From Bacteroidia bacterium (GTDB lineage Bacteria; Bacteroidota; Bacteroidia; J057): DNA of 64,000 nt. The translations under genes were made by a program, and so were the position numbers. Of the stretch, positions 44,010 through 53,148 are shown piece by piece; the first letter of the stretch is position 1; each line of letters starts with the position of its first letter. The stretch is from assembly GCA_022760475.1 (NCBI GenBank), contig JALEFZ010000055.1, positions 1 through 64,000 on the forward strand. The letters run 5' to 3'. A model generated the notes under the pieces. That model saw only the letters and a list, made by a program, of their open reading frames with translations. It had not been told where the DNA came from and did no database searches.

Positions 44010-45104
44010 ATGACCATTTTCCAACATCCTTTCCGTCTATTGATCTTGGTTCCAATAATAGGCATCCTCCTGGCTTCCTGTTCCTCTCCCCAAACTCCCC
44101 CATCAAGCAAAGAGAAAATTCCGCAAAGCATTGGCGACACTGATACCAGTTCTCGATTAAAATTTACAAGCGGTATCAGGTCAATTTTAGAAGATAGCCA
44201 TGGCAATATTTGGTTTGGGAGCCATCAAGAGGGACTAGCGAAATACGATGGAGTACAATTCACCTATTTCTGGCAAAAACATGGCCTGGACGACAGCCAG
44301 GTTCGCAACATCTATGAAGATAAGGAGGGAAAAATCTGGTTTGAAACAGGAAAAAAGGCCAGTTTCTATGATGGAAAGCTATTGACTACACCTTTATACA
44401 GAAACTATTACAAATTACTTGATTGGAAGATTGATGGGCAAAGTTTGTGGTTCAAGGGAGACTTGGGAAATGGCTACAACAGTTCTGAAAAGTTTCCTGG
44501 CGTATATAAATATGACGGAACCGAATTCTCTTATCACAGTTTCCCGATTACTCCCAAAGAAAATGAACAGAATTATTTCTCTGTTACAACTCCCTTCATC
44601 AGAGGAAAAAATAATAGGTTGTGGTTTGGGACCTATGGAGCTGTGATCGGGTTTGACGGGCATAATTTTACGCTCATCAATAATGATTTCCTTGATTTGA
44701 GCAGCGAAGATGGTTCCTTACATATCCGAGCCATTCTGGAAGATAGTGAAGGCAATCTTTGGATTGGGAACAATGGGATTGGTGTATTCAAGTTCGATGG
44801 AGAAAAGGCATTTAACTTCACAAAAAAACACAGGCTCAATAAAGAGCAAACAAAGGGCAATTCACTAGACAGGATATTCTCCATCCAGGAAGATGATGAT
44901 GGGAATATGTGGTTTGGAACAGTCTATTCGGGGCTGTGGAAATTTGATGGAAACACCTTTACCAACTTCACTGGAAAAGATGGCCTACCCTCCGAACAAA
45001 TTTGGACCATCTATAAAAGTAAATCTGGCGAACTATGGTTTGGGACAGCAAGTCCTAGTGGGGTTTATAGGTTAAATGGGAAAGTATTTGAAAGGATATT
45101 TTAA
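44010..45104 (+). CDS. Two-component-regulator propeller lipoprotein
   Basis: 364 aa from the ATG at 44010. Lipoprotein signal with LLASC (Cys23). At least five repeats of the regulator-propeller type, recognised by D-x-x-GN-x-W-FG: EDSHGNIWFGSHQEG, EDKEGKIWFETG, EDSEGNLWIGNNG, EDDDGNMWFGTVYSG and KSKSGELWFGTA. There is no output domain such as a kinase or HTH, so this is only a sensor-type propeller on the periplasmic face, unlike hybrid two-component systems. Ligand unknown. Confidence 0.88.
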   Translation: MTIFQHPFRLLILVPIIGILLASCSSPQTPPSSKEKIPQSIGDTDTSSRLKFTSGIRSILEDSHGNIWFGSHQEGLAKYDGVQFTYFWQKHGLDDSQVRNIYEDKEGKIWFETGKKASFYDGKLLTTPLYRNYYKLLDWKIDGQSLWFKGDLGNGYNSSEKFPGVYKYDGTEFSYHSFPITPKENEQNYFSVTTPFIRGKNNRLWFGTYGAVIGFDGHNFTLINNDFLDLSSEDGSLHIRAILEDSEGNLWIGNNGIGVFKFDGEKAFNFTKKHRLNKEQTKGNSLDRIFSIQEDDDGNMWFGTVYSGLWKFDGNTFTNFTGKDGLPSEQIWTIYKSKSGELWFGTASPSGVYRLNGKVFERIF

Positions 45105-45130
45105 TTTACGTCTCATTTTCGATTTATGAG

Positions 45131-45138
45131 TAATTTTG
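45131..45138 (+). promoter_or_regulatory. Possible -7 element for the OMP-amine oxidase operon
   Basis: TAATTTTG matches TAnnTTTG; the start codon is 30 bases downstream. No convincing TTTG at 19-21 bases upstream. Confidence 0.35.
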
Positions 45139-45167
45139 AATAATATTTTGGACGCATTTATGATGCC

Positions 45168-45731
45168 ATGAAAAAACTTCTCCTATTTATCGCGATGTTT
45201 GCTACTCTTCATTCCTTCTCTCAAGAGAGTCAAACTGCTGTTCCTCTTTTTGCCGGTTATTATGGACCTTATCTCATACAGCCGGGCTTGAAAGTGGGAA
45301 CTAAGTTAGAGTTGGGGGAAAGAACCAATCAAGAGGAGGCTAAGCCCCTTTACCTAAGCCCGCAAATCGGCGTATTCACCCGTTCTGGGAACCACACAAG
45401 CCTGGTAGCAAACGCTGACCTGGGATATGTCTTCAAAAAAAAACATGGTTCAGTTTATGCAGCCCCTTCTTTAGGCGTTGGTTATATCTTGGCTCAGCAA
45501 TTGCTCGACCAATCTTTGGATTTGAATAATGGAGAAAAACCAAATTCTAATAGGGAATGGAGAAGTTTCTTTTTACCCACCCTGAACCTTGAATTTGGTA
45601 AAGAGCCAGGGGAGAAAACAGGCTGGTATTCTAAAGTCTCCTATGGAAGGAAAATATCTTCTTTAGTAGAAAACAGCGATTTTTTTGCCTTCGAAGTAGG
45701 GATGAAATTTTTAATCCAAATCAAAAAATAA
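45168..45731 (+). CDS. Probable outer membrane beta-barrel protein, 187 aa
   Basis: Signal peptide MKKLLLFIAMFATLHSFSQ. The mature part alternates polar and hydrophobic residues in strands (FAGYYGPYLIQPGLKVGTKL, LVANADLGYVFKKKHG, WYSKVSYGRKISSLV, FEVGMKFLIQIKK), consistent with a small outer-membrane beta-barrel. No family-specific motif seen. The stop is 7 bases from the next gene's start, suggesting an operon with the amine oxidase. Confidence 0.65.
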   Translation: MKKLLLFIAMFATLHSFSQESQTAVPLFAGYYGPYLIQPGLKVGTKLELGERTNQEEAKPLYLSPQIGVFTRSGNHTSLVANADLGYVFKKKHGSVYAAPSLGVGYILAQQLLDQSLDLNNGEKPNSNREWRSFFLPTLNLEFGKEPGEKTGWYSKVSYGRKISSLVENSDFFAFEVGMKFLIQIKK

Positions 45732-45738
45732 GTCTCAG

Positions 45739-46941
45739 ATGAACAGGAAGGAGTTTATAAAAAGAAGCACAGCCCTTGGGATTGGAATACCTTTTTTATC
45801 TGTGTTGTTAGAGTCTTGCAATCAAGCTGCCACCCTTTACCCCAATTTTGATGTTAATTTTTCAGGGAATGTTCTTGTCATTGGTGCAGGTGCAGCAGGA
45901 ATTACTGCAGGATATATCCTAAATAAGCACAACATTGATTTTCAGATTCTTGAAGCATCAGTTGAATTTGGGGGAAGGTTAAAAAGAAGCTCAAACTTCG
46001 CAGATTTTCCCATTGACTTGGGGGCAGAATGGATTCATGAAGATCCATCAGTACTGGCAAAGTTGACCAGCAATCCCAACATTGCTTCAAGTGTAGACAT
46101 CATCACTTACACCCCCGATACCGTGTATACATGGAACAATGACAAGCTACGGAAACGAAATTGGGGAGGAAATTTTTACAGTGAGTATAAATTCAAAAGT
46201 ACTACCTGGTTTGGTTTTTTTGAAAAATACATGATCCCTAATATTGTAGATAAAATCAGGACCAACAGCCCTGTTACAGAAATTGATTATAAAGCTAATA
46301 AAGTGAAGGTCAAAAATTCGAATGGCGAATCTTTTGAGGCTGATAAGGTCCTTATTACTGTCCCTATAAAAATACTTCAAGAGGGTAACATTACATTTAT
46401 CCCTGAACTACCATCAGAAAAAATCGATGCTATCAATAGTATTGTTATGCCTGATGGGTTGAAGGTATTTATTGAATTTGCAGAAAAGTTTTATCCCGAT
46501 ATCTTATTTACAGGGGGATTTTTGACTGAAGTATTTGCAAGCGATAAGCTATTTTATAATGCTGCATTTCGGAAGAATAGCGAGCGGAATATTATGGGAT
46601 TGTTTACAGTGGGAGACAAGGCCTCAGTCTATACCTCATTGGAAACTGATGAAAAAATAATCGAAAAGGTCATGGAGGAGCTCGACACCATATTTGAAGG
46701 GAAGGCTTCACAGCATTACCAAAAACATATCATTCAAAATTGGTCAAGAGAGCCTTACATCCAAGGATCTTACAGCATTGACTTTGCAAATGATCCAGAA
46801 ACCACAGTTGCCAATCTAATTAAGCCTTTAGACAATAAAATTTATTTTGCAGGTGAGGCATTATCACTGGACAATGGATCGACTGTACCTGGAGCTGTAG
46901 AATCTTCCTACGCCACTGTAGAAACTATGCTAGCCAACTAA
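45739..46941 (+). CDS. Exported flavin-containing amine oxidase (lipoprotein-type)
   Basis: 400 aa. N-terminus MNRKEFIKRSTALGIGIPFLSVLLESC resembles a Tat-like or Sec signal with a lipobox Cys, so the mature enzyme is probably anchored on the periplasmic side. The FAD motif is NVLVIGAGAAGITAGYIL with VEFGGRLKRSSN; later GAEWIHEDP, VLITVPIKIL and YFAGEALSLDNGSTVPGAV near the C-terminus. Related to but clearly different from the cytoplasmic one at 4842. Substrate amine unknown. Likely co-transcribed with neighbours. Confidence 0.88.
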   Translation: MNRKEFIKRSTALGIGIPFLSVLLESCNQAATLYPNFDVNFSGNVLVIGAGAAGITAGYILNKHNIDFQILEASVEFGGRLKRSSNFADFPIDLGAEWIHEDPSVLAKLTSNPNIASSVDIITYTPDTVYTWNNDKLRKRNWGGNFYSEYKFKSTTWFGFFEKYMIPNIVDKIRTNSPVTEIDYKANKVKVKNSNGESFEADKVLITVPIKILQEGNITFIPELPSEKIDAINSIVMPDGLKVFIEFAEKFYPDILFTGGFLTEVFASDKLFYNAAFRKNSERNIMGLFTVGDKASVYTSLETDEKIIEKVMEELDTIFEGKASQHYQKHIIQNWSREPYIQGSYSIDFANDPETTVANLIKPLDNKIYFAGEALSLDNGSTVPGAVESSYATVETMLAN

Positions 46942-46953
46942 CTTAAACTCGAT

Positions 46954-47481
46954 ATGCAAGGAGAATTATTCAATCATCTGGCAGATCCTCCAGCACCATG
47001 GAGAAATAGGGTAGTTTTGCCAGCTGCGGGGATACTCGCCAGTGGTTGGACCAGTGAAAACAAAGTCTTTCTGCTTTCATCTGATGGATATTCAATTAGT
47101 GATCCTGTAAGTGGTGAGCGCGAGATTAGAAATAGGGATGAAGATGGAACTGCAATGGACAACATCTCTGAGGATAATCTTGAGTTTCATATTCCAGAAC
47201 TAAATGAGACCATCAAAATATTTGGTTTGAGCGGGGGCAATGGAAACCACTTGTCCCGTGATCACTGGGAGCTAGCCTCATTTCATCCAGCTCTTGGGCA
47301 GCAAATTGTTGGAATTAGAAATATAATCAAGGATTTCAACCATGTTGTTTATTGGAAGTCCTTCAAATTGATAAGGCTTGAAAGGCTCGAGCATGTAAAA
47401 CTTACCTACGGTTTCTCGCCAAGTCAAAAGAATTTTGGAATTTTTGGTTCCGCAGGGGCTGAGATTTTTACAAGAACATAG
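46954..47481 (+). CDS. Hypothetical protein, 175 aa
   Basis: Not recognised. Starts 12 bases after the amine oxidase stop and is probably in the same operon. No signal or membrane segment. The sequence has strands of beta character (VFLLSSDGYSISDPVSG, LEFHIPELNETIKIFGLSGG) and several His and Trp residues. It may be an accessory of the oxidase; this is only a context guess. Confidence 0.6.
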   Translation: MQGELFNHLADPPAPWRNRVVLPAAGILASGWTSENKVFLLSSDGYSISDPVSGEREIRNRDEDGTAMDNISEDNLEFHIPELNETIKIFGLSGGNGNHLSRDHWELASFHPALGQQIVGIRNIIKDFNHVVYWKSFKLIRLERLEHVKLTYGFSPSQKNFGIFGSAGAEIFTRT

Positions 47482-47577
47482 CTAGAGCTTGTGAAAAACT
47501 GACTTAGCCAGTCTCTCTATTGAAAATATACCTGATATACATGCTCTTTTTAGTGCAAAGACTTATTCTTGTAAACC

Positions 47578-48432
47578 ATGAGATATACATTGGCCTTACT
47601 AATCACCTTGTGCATTTGTAGCTGTTATCCTAATAAAGGTCAAAAAGAACCAGCAAGGAAGTTTGTTGCTGATTCAATCATTTTCTCGAGTTATAGTTCC
47701 CTGCAAAACACCTACAAAAACTTCAATTCCCCTAAAGCGATCAATCGAATTGCAAAGATTGAGAATGAATATTTCCGAAATTATGATGGGCGTGGGAGCA
47801 AGTATTATGGGACTGTCTGGCGAGAACAGGCTGAATTACACAATAGTTCAATTACAGGACAGAACCTTTTCACAGAATTTCATTCGGAGTTTAACTTGAA
47901 AGGGGACAGCATGCACTGCACCATATATGCTGTTGAAGCTCTGATGGCAGGCATGAGTGAAAAATTCGAAGAACTGGAGAAATCTCATCGCAGAATTTGG
48001 AAAGGGCGGGAACATGCAGGCTGGAGCATTGGATACCTGCTGGTTAAGGAATGGAATTGGGATGCCTACTTGATCATTGACCCTGAGTCAGAAGAATTTG
48101 CCCAATGTAAGCGAGAATTTTTAAGCAAAAAAGTATATCCAGTCTGGAGGCAGCCTGATATCCCCCTCAAACGAATGCTCATCATAGGTCAGGATGATTC
48201 CCTAATCACCCAATTGTTGAGTCAGCACGAGTTTGGCTGGGGATTCAGCCATCAAGGCATCCACACCTGGATCACCAGGTTTGATCAACTCAAAGAATGC
48301 AATTGGCTTGGGGCACCAGGAAAAAAGTATGAAATCACCTCCAAATCATTATTCTTGAAAACCGACTTTTTAAAATATAAGGATTATGCCTCTCATGTTG
48401 TGATCTTTCCACCAAAGGAAAAATTTCCCTAA
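47578..48432 (+). CDS. Hypothetical lipoprotein with Cys and His pair
   Basis: 284 aa. Lipoprotein signal with CSC (Cys13/15 region, LLITLCICSC). The mature protein contains DSMHCTIYAVEALMAGM (about residues 115-130) and then GREHAGWSIGYLLV and WDAYLIIDPES about 30-50 residues later: a Cys on a helix start, a His and an Asp in the order of papain-like or NlpC-like cysteine peptidases. I do not recognise the family; the catalytic suggestion is inference. Monocistronic, 96 bases after the preceding gene. Confidence 0.6.
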   Translation: MRYTLALLITLCICSCYPNKGQKEPARKFVADSIIFSSYSSLQNTYKNFNSPKAINRIAKIENEYFRNYDGRGSKYYGTVWREQAELHNSSITGQNLFTEFHSEFNLKGDSMHCTIYAVEALMAGMSEKFEELEKSHRRIWKGREHAGWSIGYLLVKEWNWDAYLIIDPESEEFAQCKREFLSKKVYPVWRQPDIPLKRMLIIGQDDSLITQLLSQHEFGWGFSHQGIHTWITRFDQLKECNWLGAPGKKYEITSKSLFLKTDFLKYKDYASHVVIFPPKEKFP

Positions 48433-48491
48433 CAAATGCAGCTAAACTTTATTTTTTACTTCAAAGAGACCTACATTCAACGATCCTAGTA

Positions 48492-49226
48492 ATGCCTGAG
48501 CAAAACCTACCTACCCAATGCCACAAATGCCAAAACGATTTCCAGGGTTCTTACTGTCCAATATGTGGGCTACCAAAGGAAGTAGAAAGGATCAATGGCA
48601 AATATATCTTTACTGAAATTGGTAGTGTATTGAATTTTGACAGAGGTCTGCTATTCACCATCCGAGAACTGTTTATCAGACCTGGAAATAGCATTCGCAG
48701 GTACATTCACGAAGATCGAAATTACCTGGTCAAGCCCCTTGTTTTTATCGTGCTCTGCTCACTCATCTATAGCCTTGTCCAACAGTTTGTAAACTTTGAA
48801 GATGGTTATGTAAACTTTTCAGATGGGGAGTCTGGCACAAGCAACGCCATCTTCATTTGGGTTTCCAAAAACTATGGTTATGCCAACATACTCATGTCCT
48901 TCTTTATAGCTATTTGGCTGAGTTTGTTTTTCAGAAAGTCAGCTTATAATATTTTTGAAATTTTAATCCTTCTTTGTTTCATGATGGGAACAGGAATGCT
49001 TGTATTTACATTCTTTGGCTTGCTGGACAGCTTGACAGGCTTGCCCATTACAGATAAGGGTTTCCTAATTGGAATCCTTTATATTTCATGGGGGGTAGCT
49101 ACCTTTTTCCCAGGAAAAGCAATCCCCAACTTCCTGAAGTCATTTCTGAGTTATATGATCGGCCTTTTCAGTTTTGGACTGATCACCATTTTGTTGGGCG
49201 CTTTCATGGATTGGATAAAAGTCTAA
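48492..49226 (+). CDS. DUF3667 zinc-ribbon membrane protein
   Basis: 244 aa. A zinc-ribbon CHKCQNDFQGSYCPICG near the N-terminus (CxxC...CxxC, residues 9-25) is followed by the DUF3667 signature LLFTIRELFIRPGNSIRRYI and then about five membrane helices. A common, uncharacterised Bacteroidota family (e.g. PF12412). Inner membrane. Monocistronic. Confidence 0.9.
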   Translation: MPEQNLPTQCHKCQNDFQGSYCPICGLPKEVERINGKYIFTEIGSVLNFDRGLLFTIRELFIRPGNSIRRYIHEDRNYLVKPLVFIVLCSLIYSLVQQFVNFEDGYVNFSDGESGTSNAIFIWVSKNYGYANILMSFFIAIWLSLFFRKSAYNIFEILILLCFMMGTGMLVFTFFGLLDSLTGLPITDKGFLIGILYISWGVATFFPGKAIPNFLKSFLSYMIGLFSFGLITILLGAFMDWIKV

Positions 49227-49323
49227 GTTTAAAGCCTATATCGATTATTCTGGATTAATATGCTTACTTTCTCCTGAATTTGATTCAAAATTCAAACACA
49301 AACACCAATCAGGCAGAGTAAGC

Positions 49324-51147
49324 ATGATCCGAATTAGCTTATCAATTGTTTTTCTTAGCCTTCCTTTTTTTTCTTCATTTTCTCAGGAGGCATTGATCCA
49401 CAATGTGTACAACCGCAAAACCATCTCCCTCACAGGAGATTGGAAGTACATCATTGACCCATATGAAAATGGTTACTATAACTATCGTTATGAGCCATTT
49501 GACCAACAAGAAAGCCCCCAGGCCAGTGCATTTTTTATGAATTCTACCCTCAAGGACTCTAGCCAGCTCCTTGAATACAACTTTGACAATTCTGACAAGA
49601 TCAAAGTTCCAGGCGACTGGAATAGCCAGAAGAAAGAACTCCTGTATTATGAAGGCAGCCTTTGGTATAAAAAATCATTTGACTACGAAGCCTCCAATCC
49701 AGCAAATCGTCTATTCGTCTACTTCGAGGCTTCCAATTACCAGAGTGAAATTTACCTCAACGGCCACAAACTAGGTACCCACATCGGAGGATTCACCCCT
49801 TTCAATTTCGAAATAAGTGAATTCGTAAAGGCAAAAGACAATTTTCTCGTAGTCAAGGTGGACAATAAAAGGCTTAAAGATGGGGTGCCTACCCTAAATA
49901 CCGACTGGTGGAATTATGGGGGATTGACCCGAGAAGTCAAACTTGTAGAAACCGCTCCAAACTTCATTCAGGACTACTTTATTCAGCTAGATCCCAAAAA
50001 TAATGAGCACCTTAAAGGCTATATTTCATTAAATGGCAATGAAATAGAACAACATAAAATCACCCTTGAAATCCCTGAACTGAAAATCAAAAAAGAATTT
50101 ACTACAGACAAACAAGGAAAAGCCTTTTTTGATATCTCAACAAAAAAAATCCAGTATTGGAGCCTTGAAAATCCATACCTATACGACATTGAACTTAGCG
50201 TCCAAGACGAAAAGATCAGCGATCAAATTGGTTTCAGAAGCATCCGAACCGAGGGTTCCCAGATCCTCCTCAATGAAAAAGCGGTCTTCCTCAAAGGCAT
50301 TTCCATTCATGAAGAAAGCCCACTTAGAGAAGGCAGGGGTCATTCCAGGGAAGACGCTGAAAAGCTGCTGGATTGGGCACAAGAGCTTGGGTGTAATTAT
50401 GTCCGCCTTGCCCATTATCCTCACAATGAACATATGCTTCGATTAGCAGATGAAAGGGGCATACTGGTGTGGGAGGAAAATCCTGTCTATTGGACAATAT
50501 CATGGGAAAATGAAAACACCTACCAGAATGCAGAAAATCAACTTTCTGAACTAATTTCAAGAGATAAAAATCGGGCAAGTGTCATCATTTGGTCCATGGC
50601 AAATGAAACACCTAATGTTCCTCAGAGGAATACTTTTCTGAGGAGGCTGGCAAGTTTTGCGAAGGCAAAGGATGGGACACGTCTAATCAGTGCAGCCCTG
50701 GAACAGAAAAACTTTCAAGGAAATCCAGCCATCAGAACCATTGATGATCCCTTTGCAGATGTGGTGGATGTATTGAGCTTTAACCAATACATTGGTTGGT
50801 ACGATGGATTACCTGAAAAATGCGAAAAAGTCACTTGGGAGATTACCCAAAACAAACCCGTCTTGATTTCAGAATTCGGAGCGGGAGCGAAGCAAGGCTT
50901 ACATGGGAGCAAAGAAGCCAGGTGGACAGAAGAGTTTCAGGAAGACCTCTATATCAAAACCCTTAAAATGCTTGATAAGGTGGATAAGATTCAAGGGATT
51001 TCCCCTTGGATTCTGGTAGATTTTCGCTCTCCCAGAAGACCTCTTCCAGGAATCCAGGATGGATGGAACCGCAAAGGCCTCATTTCAGATGAAGGAAAAA
51101 AGAAAAAGGCATTTTATATCCTCCAGGAATATTACAAGAAGAAATAA
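49324..51147 (+). CDS. Glycoside hydrolase family 2 enzyme (beta-glucuronidase/galactosidase-like)
   Basis: 607 aa. Signal peptide ending SFSQ. Sugar-binding domain (YFEASNYQSEIYLNGHKLGTH), Ig-like domain with WWNYGGLTREVKLV, then the TIM barrel: NYVRLAHYPHNEHML, catalytic acid in IIWSMANETP and nucleophile Glu in PVLISEFGAGA. Hydrolyses a beta-linked glycoside or glucuronide in the periplasm; the substrate specificity is not decidable here. Not part of a visible polysaccharide utilisation locus: no SusC/SusD genes are near. Monocistronic. Confidence 0.93.
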   Translation: MIRISLSIVFLSLPFFSSFSQEALIHNVYNRKTISLTGDWKYIIDPYENGYYNYRYEPFDQQESPQASAFFMNSTLKDSSQLLEYNFDNSDKIKVPGDWNSQKKELLYYEGSLWYKKSFDYEASNPANRLFVYFEASNYQSEIYLNGHKLGTHIGGFTPFNFEISEFVKAKDNFLVVKVDNKRLKDGVPTLNTDWWNYGGLTREVKLVETAPNFIQDYFIQLDPKNNEHLKGYISLNGNEIEQHKITLEIPELKIKKEFTTDKQGKAFFDISTKKIQYWSLENPYLYDIELSVQDEKISDQIGFRSIRTEGSQILLNEKAVFLKGISIHEESPLREGRGHSREDAEKLLDWAQELGCNYVRLAHYPHNEHMLRLADERGILVWEENPVYWTISWENENTYQNAENQLSELISRDKNRASVIIWSMANETPNVPQRNTFLRRLASFAKAKDGTRLISAALEQKNFQGNPAIRTIDDPFADVVDVLSFNQYIGWYDGLPEKCEKVTWEITQNKPVLISEFGAGAKQGLHGSKEARWTEEFQEDLYIKTLKMLDKVDKIQGISPWILVDFRSPRRPLPGIQDGWNRKGLISDEGKKKKAFYILQEYYKKK

Positions 51148-51214
51148 GCTTCTCTAGCTGTCTAGATGGCTGTTCAAATTAGATTTCTACCCAAAAACCA
51201 ATGAGAAAGCTGGT

Positions 51215-51694
51215 ATGGAAACTTACATCAAGAAGATTCGATCAAAACTTGGGCATAACAAATTCATTCATCCTGCAGCCAGAATCATCATTGAAAATGA
51301 AAAGGAAGAAATACTGTTGATCCAAAAACTCGATTCAGGTCAATGGGGAATTCCTGCGGGTGCATTTGAAGAAAATGAAACCATAGAGGAGTGCATAAAG
51401 AGGGAAGTAAAAGAGGAAACAGGACTCCGCTTGCTTGAGGTAGAAGTCATTGGCATCAGTTCTAACCCGCTTAGGGAATCGGTTAGCTATCCCAATGGAG
51501 ATCAGATTCAATACTTCACCATAGAGTTTTATGCTACAACATTCGTAGGAGAGATTCATCCTGTAGATACCCAGGAAATAAAGCAAGCCAGCTTTGTAGC
51601 CAAAACAAAAATCCCCCACTTGCCAGCCAACGAAGAATCGGTCTTTGAAAGCCTGGAATACTTTCGAAAAACGGGTAAACCCATGCTAAAATGA
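51215..51694 (+). CDS. Nudix hydrolase
   Basis: 159 aa. The Nudix box is complete: GAFEENETIEECIKREVKEE followed by TGL (GX5EX7REUXEEXGU). Preceded by HPAARIIIENEKEEILLIQK and followed by a substrate-specific loop. Hydrolyses a nucleoside diphosphate linked to some moiety; cytoplasmic. Starts 67 bases after the GH2 gene. Confidence 0.92.
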   Translation: METYIKKIRSKLGHNKFIHPAARIIIENEKEEILLIQKLDSGQWGIPAGAFEENETIEECIKREVKEETGLRLLEVEVIGISSNPLRESVSYPNGDQIQYFTIEFYATTFVGEIHPVDTQEIKQASFVAKTKIPHLPANEESVFESLEYFRKTGKPMLK

Positions 51695-51778
51695 AAAGGA
51701 GGTCTGCGAAAAAAAGTTATCGGGGATGAACATATTTCTGGCTGATTAACTTGATCAAAGACTTAGATTCTTAAACCC

Positions 51779-52495
51779 ATGAAAAGCCAAAGTTTTTTAA
51801 TTTTCTCCGTCGCAGTAGTCCTAACAAGTATCCTTACAGTCCTTTTCTACTTTGGGTACCTCCGCTTCAATTACCCTTCTTATCAGACCTATCCCATCAG
51901 GGGTATAGACATTTCTCATCACCAGGGCGAAATTGACTGGGAAAAATTAGCGGAGGAAAAACTTGACTTTGTCTTTATGAAAGCGACCGAAGGAGCTACT
52001 TATGTAGATCCCAAATTTTCCCAAAATTGGCAGGCCGCACAGGAAAAAGGCTATGCTGTAGGTGCTTATCACTTCTATAGGCTTTGCAAAACGGGCAAAG
52101 AGCAAGCGGAAAACATAATCAAGGTAGTACCAAAAGACTCAGATTTACCCCCGGTACTAGATCTGGAGTATTATGGAAATTGTCATACAGAGTTGAGTAA
52201 GTCGGAAATCGTTAAAGAAATCAAGAATTGTATCCAAATACTCGAAGATCATTATGGTGAGGCTCCCATCCTCTACGTCATGGCAGACTTTTATCGAGCT
52301 TATGTGATGAATGATTTTAAATCTAACCCTATTTGGTTCAGGAATATTTGGTCTAAGCCCAGGCTACGAGATCAAAGAGAATGGACATTCTGGCAATATT
52401 CTAATCGAGGAAGGCTAGCCGGCATTGATGGCTACGTAGACTTGAATGTATTTAAGGCCTCTGAAGAAGAATTTTACAGATTTATGGAACCATAA
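51779..52495 (+). CDS. GH25-family lysozyme-like protein
   Basis: 238 aa. N-terminal membrane or signal helix (FLIFSVAVVLTSILTVLFYFG), then the GH25 core: RGIDISHHQGEIDWEKL (catalytic Asp region), VFMKATEGATYVDPKF, VGAYHFYR and PPVLDLEYYGNC (catalytic Asp/Glu), ending near WQYSNRGRLAGIDGYVDLNVF. N-acetylmuramidase acting on peptidoglycan, here located in the periplasm. Small and probably anchored; could be a cell-wall remodelling enzyme or a secreted weapon. Separated from the Nudix gene by 84 bases. Confidence 0.92.
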   Translation: MKSQSFLIFSVAVVLTSILTVLFYFGYLRFNYPSYQTYPIRGIDISHHQGEIDWEKLAEEKLDFVFMKATEGATYVDPKFSQNWQAAQEKGYAVGAYHFYRLCKTGKEQAENIIKVVPKDSDLPPVLDLEYYGNCHTELSKSEIVKEIKNCIQILEDHYGEAPILYVMADFYRAYVMNDFKSNPIWFRNIWSKPRLRDQREWTFWQYSNRGRLAGIDGYVDLNVFKASEEEFYRFMEP

Positions 52496-52506
52496 GTCTC
52501 CAACCT

Positions 52507-53103
52507 ATGAAAATTTTATTGACCGGAAGTTCTGGCCTTTCAGGAAAAGTAGTTAACCACCTCCTTCTACTTTTTTTGTGTATTCAGTTTTTGGGATGTC
52601 AAAGGCATAATTCCGTTGGGTTCATGAGGGAAAATGTAATTAAGCAGAAGAACGACTTCGCTGAGTTGGCAGATTATTACCGAAAACTCACTGCATCCAC
52701 AGAATATCCCATAAATTATTCTATTGGTGACAAAGGAATCAGTATTCACATCCTAAATTCCAATGGCAATATCGCAGCTCATGAAAATAGATTCAGCATT
52801 ATCAATCAAAAGCCACATTCTCCAGCAATGGATTCAGTGCTTAGACTTGTGGGCTGGTCTTACCAGGACTTGAACTATCTTAACAAAAAACTGAATGTAA
52901 TAAACTGTTCAGGAATCTGGAACCCTGAATTCTTCGCAAGCCCAATTGTCCTCTTGCCCACTGGGAAGCAGGGATTCGTAAATTCAACCTACCACATCTA
53001 CCCGGAAGAGGAAGTTGAAAGGCTGAAAATTCTCAAGAATAAGCCACTTGGCTCTACAAAATTTCTCAAAAGAGTGTACATTATGACATCATCTTCACTT
53101 TAG
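52507..53103 (+). CDS. Hypothetical lipoprotein with an epimerase-like first segment
   Basis: 198 aa. Starts 11 bases after the lysozyme stop, probably same transcript. The N-terminus reads MKILLTGSSGLSGKVV, like the Rossmann start of NAD-dependent epimerases, then directly NHLLLLFLCIQFLGC, a lipoprotein signal with lipobox GC (Cys at residue 35). No Rossmann domain follows; residues 40-198 show no recognised family. A later start inside the segment is possible but no good ATG is present. Confidence 0.65.
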   Translation: MKILLTGSSGLSGKVVNHLLLLFLCIQFLGCQRHNSVGFMRENVIKQKNDFAELADYYRKLTASTEYPINYSIGDKGISIHILNSNGNIAAHENRFSIINQKPHSPAMDSVLRLVGWSYQDLNYLNKKLNVINCSGIWNPEFFASPIVLLPTGKQGFVNSTYHIYPEEEVERLKILKNKPLGSTKFLKRVYIMTSSSL

Positions 53104-53148
53104 GGATGAGAATATAGAATTCAAATACACATAAAAACCCAAACAATC

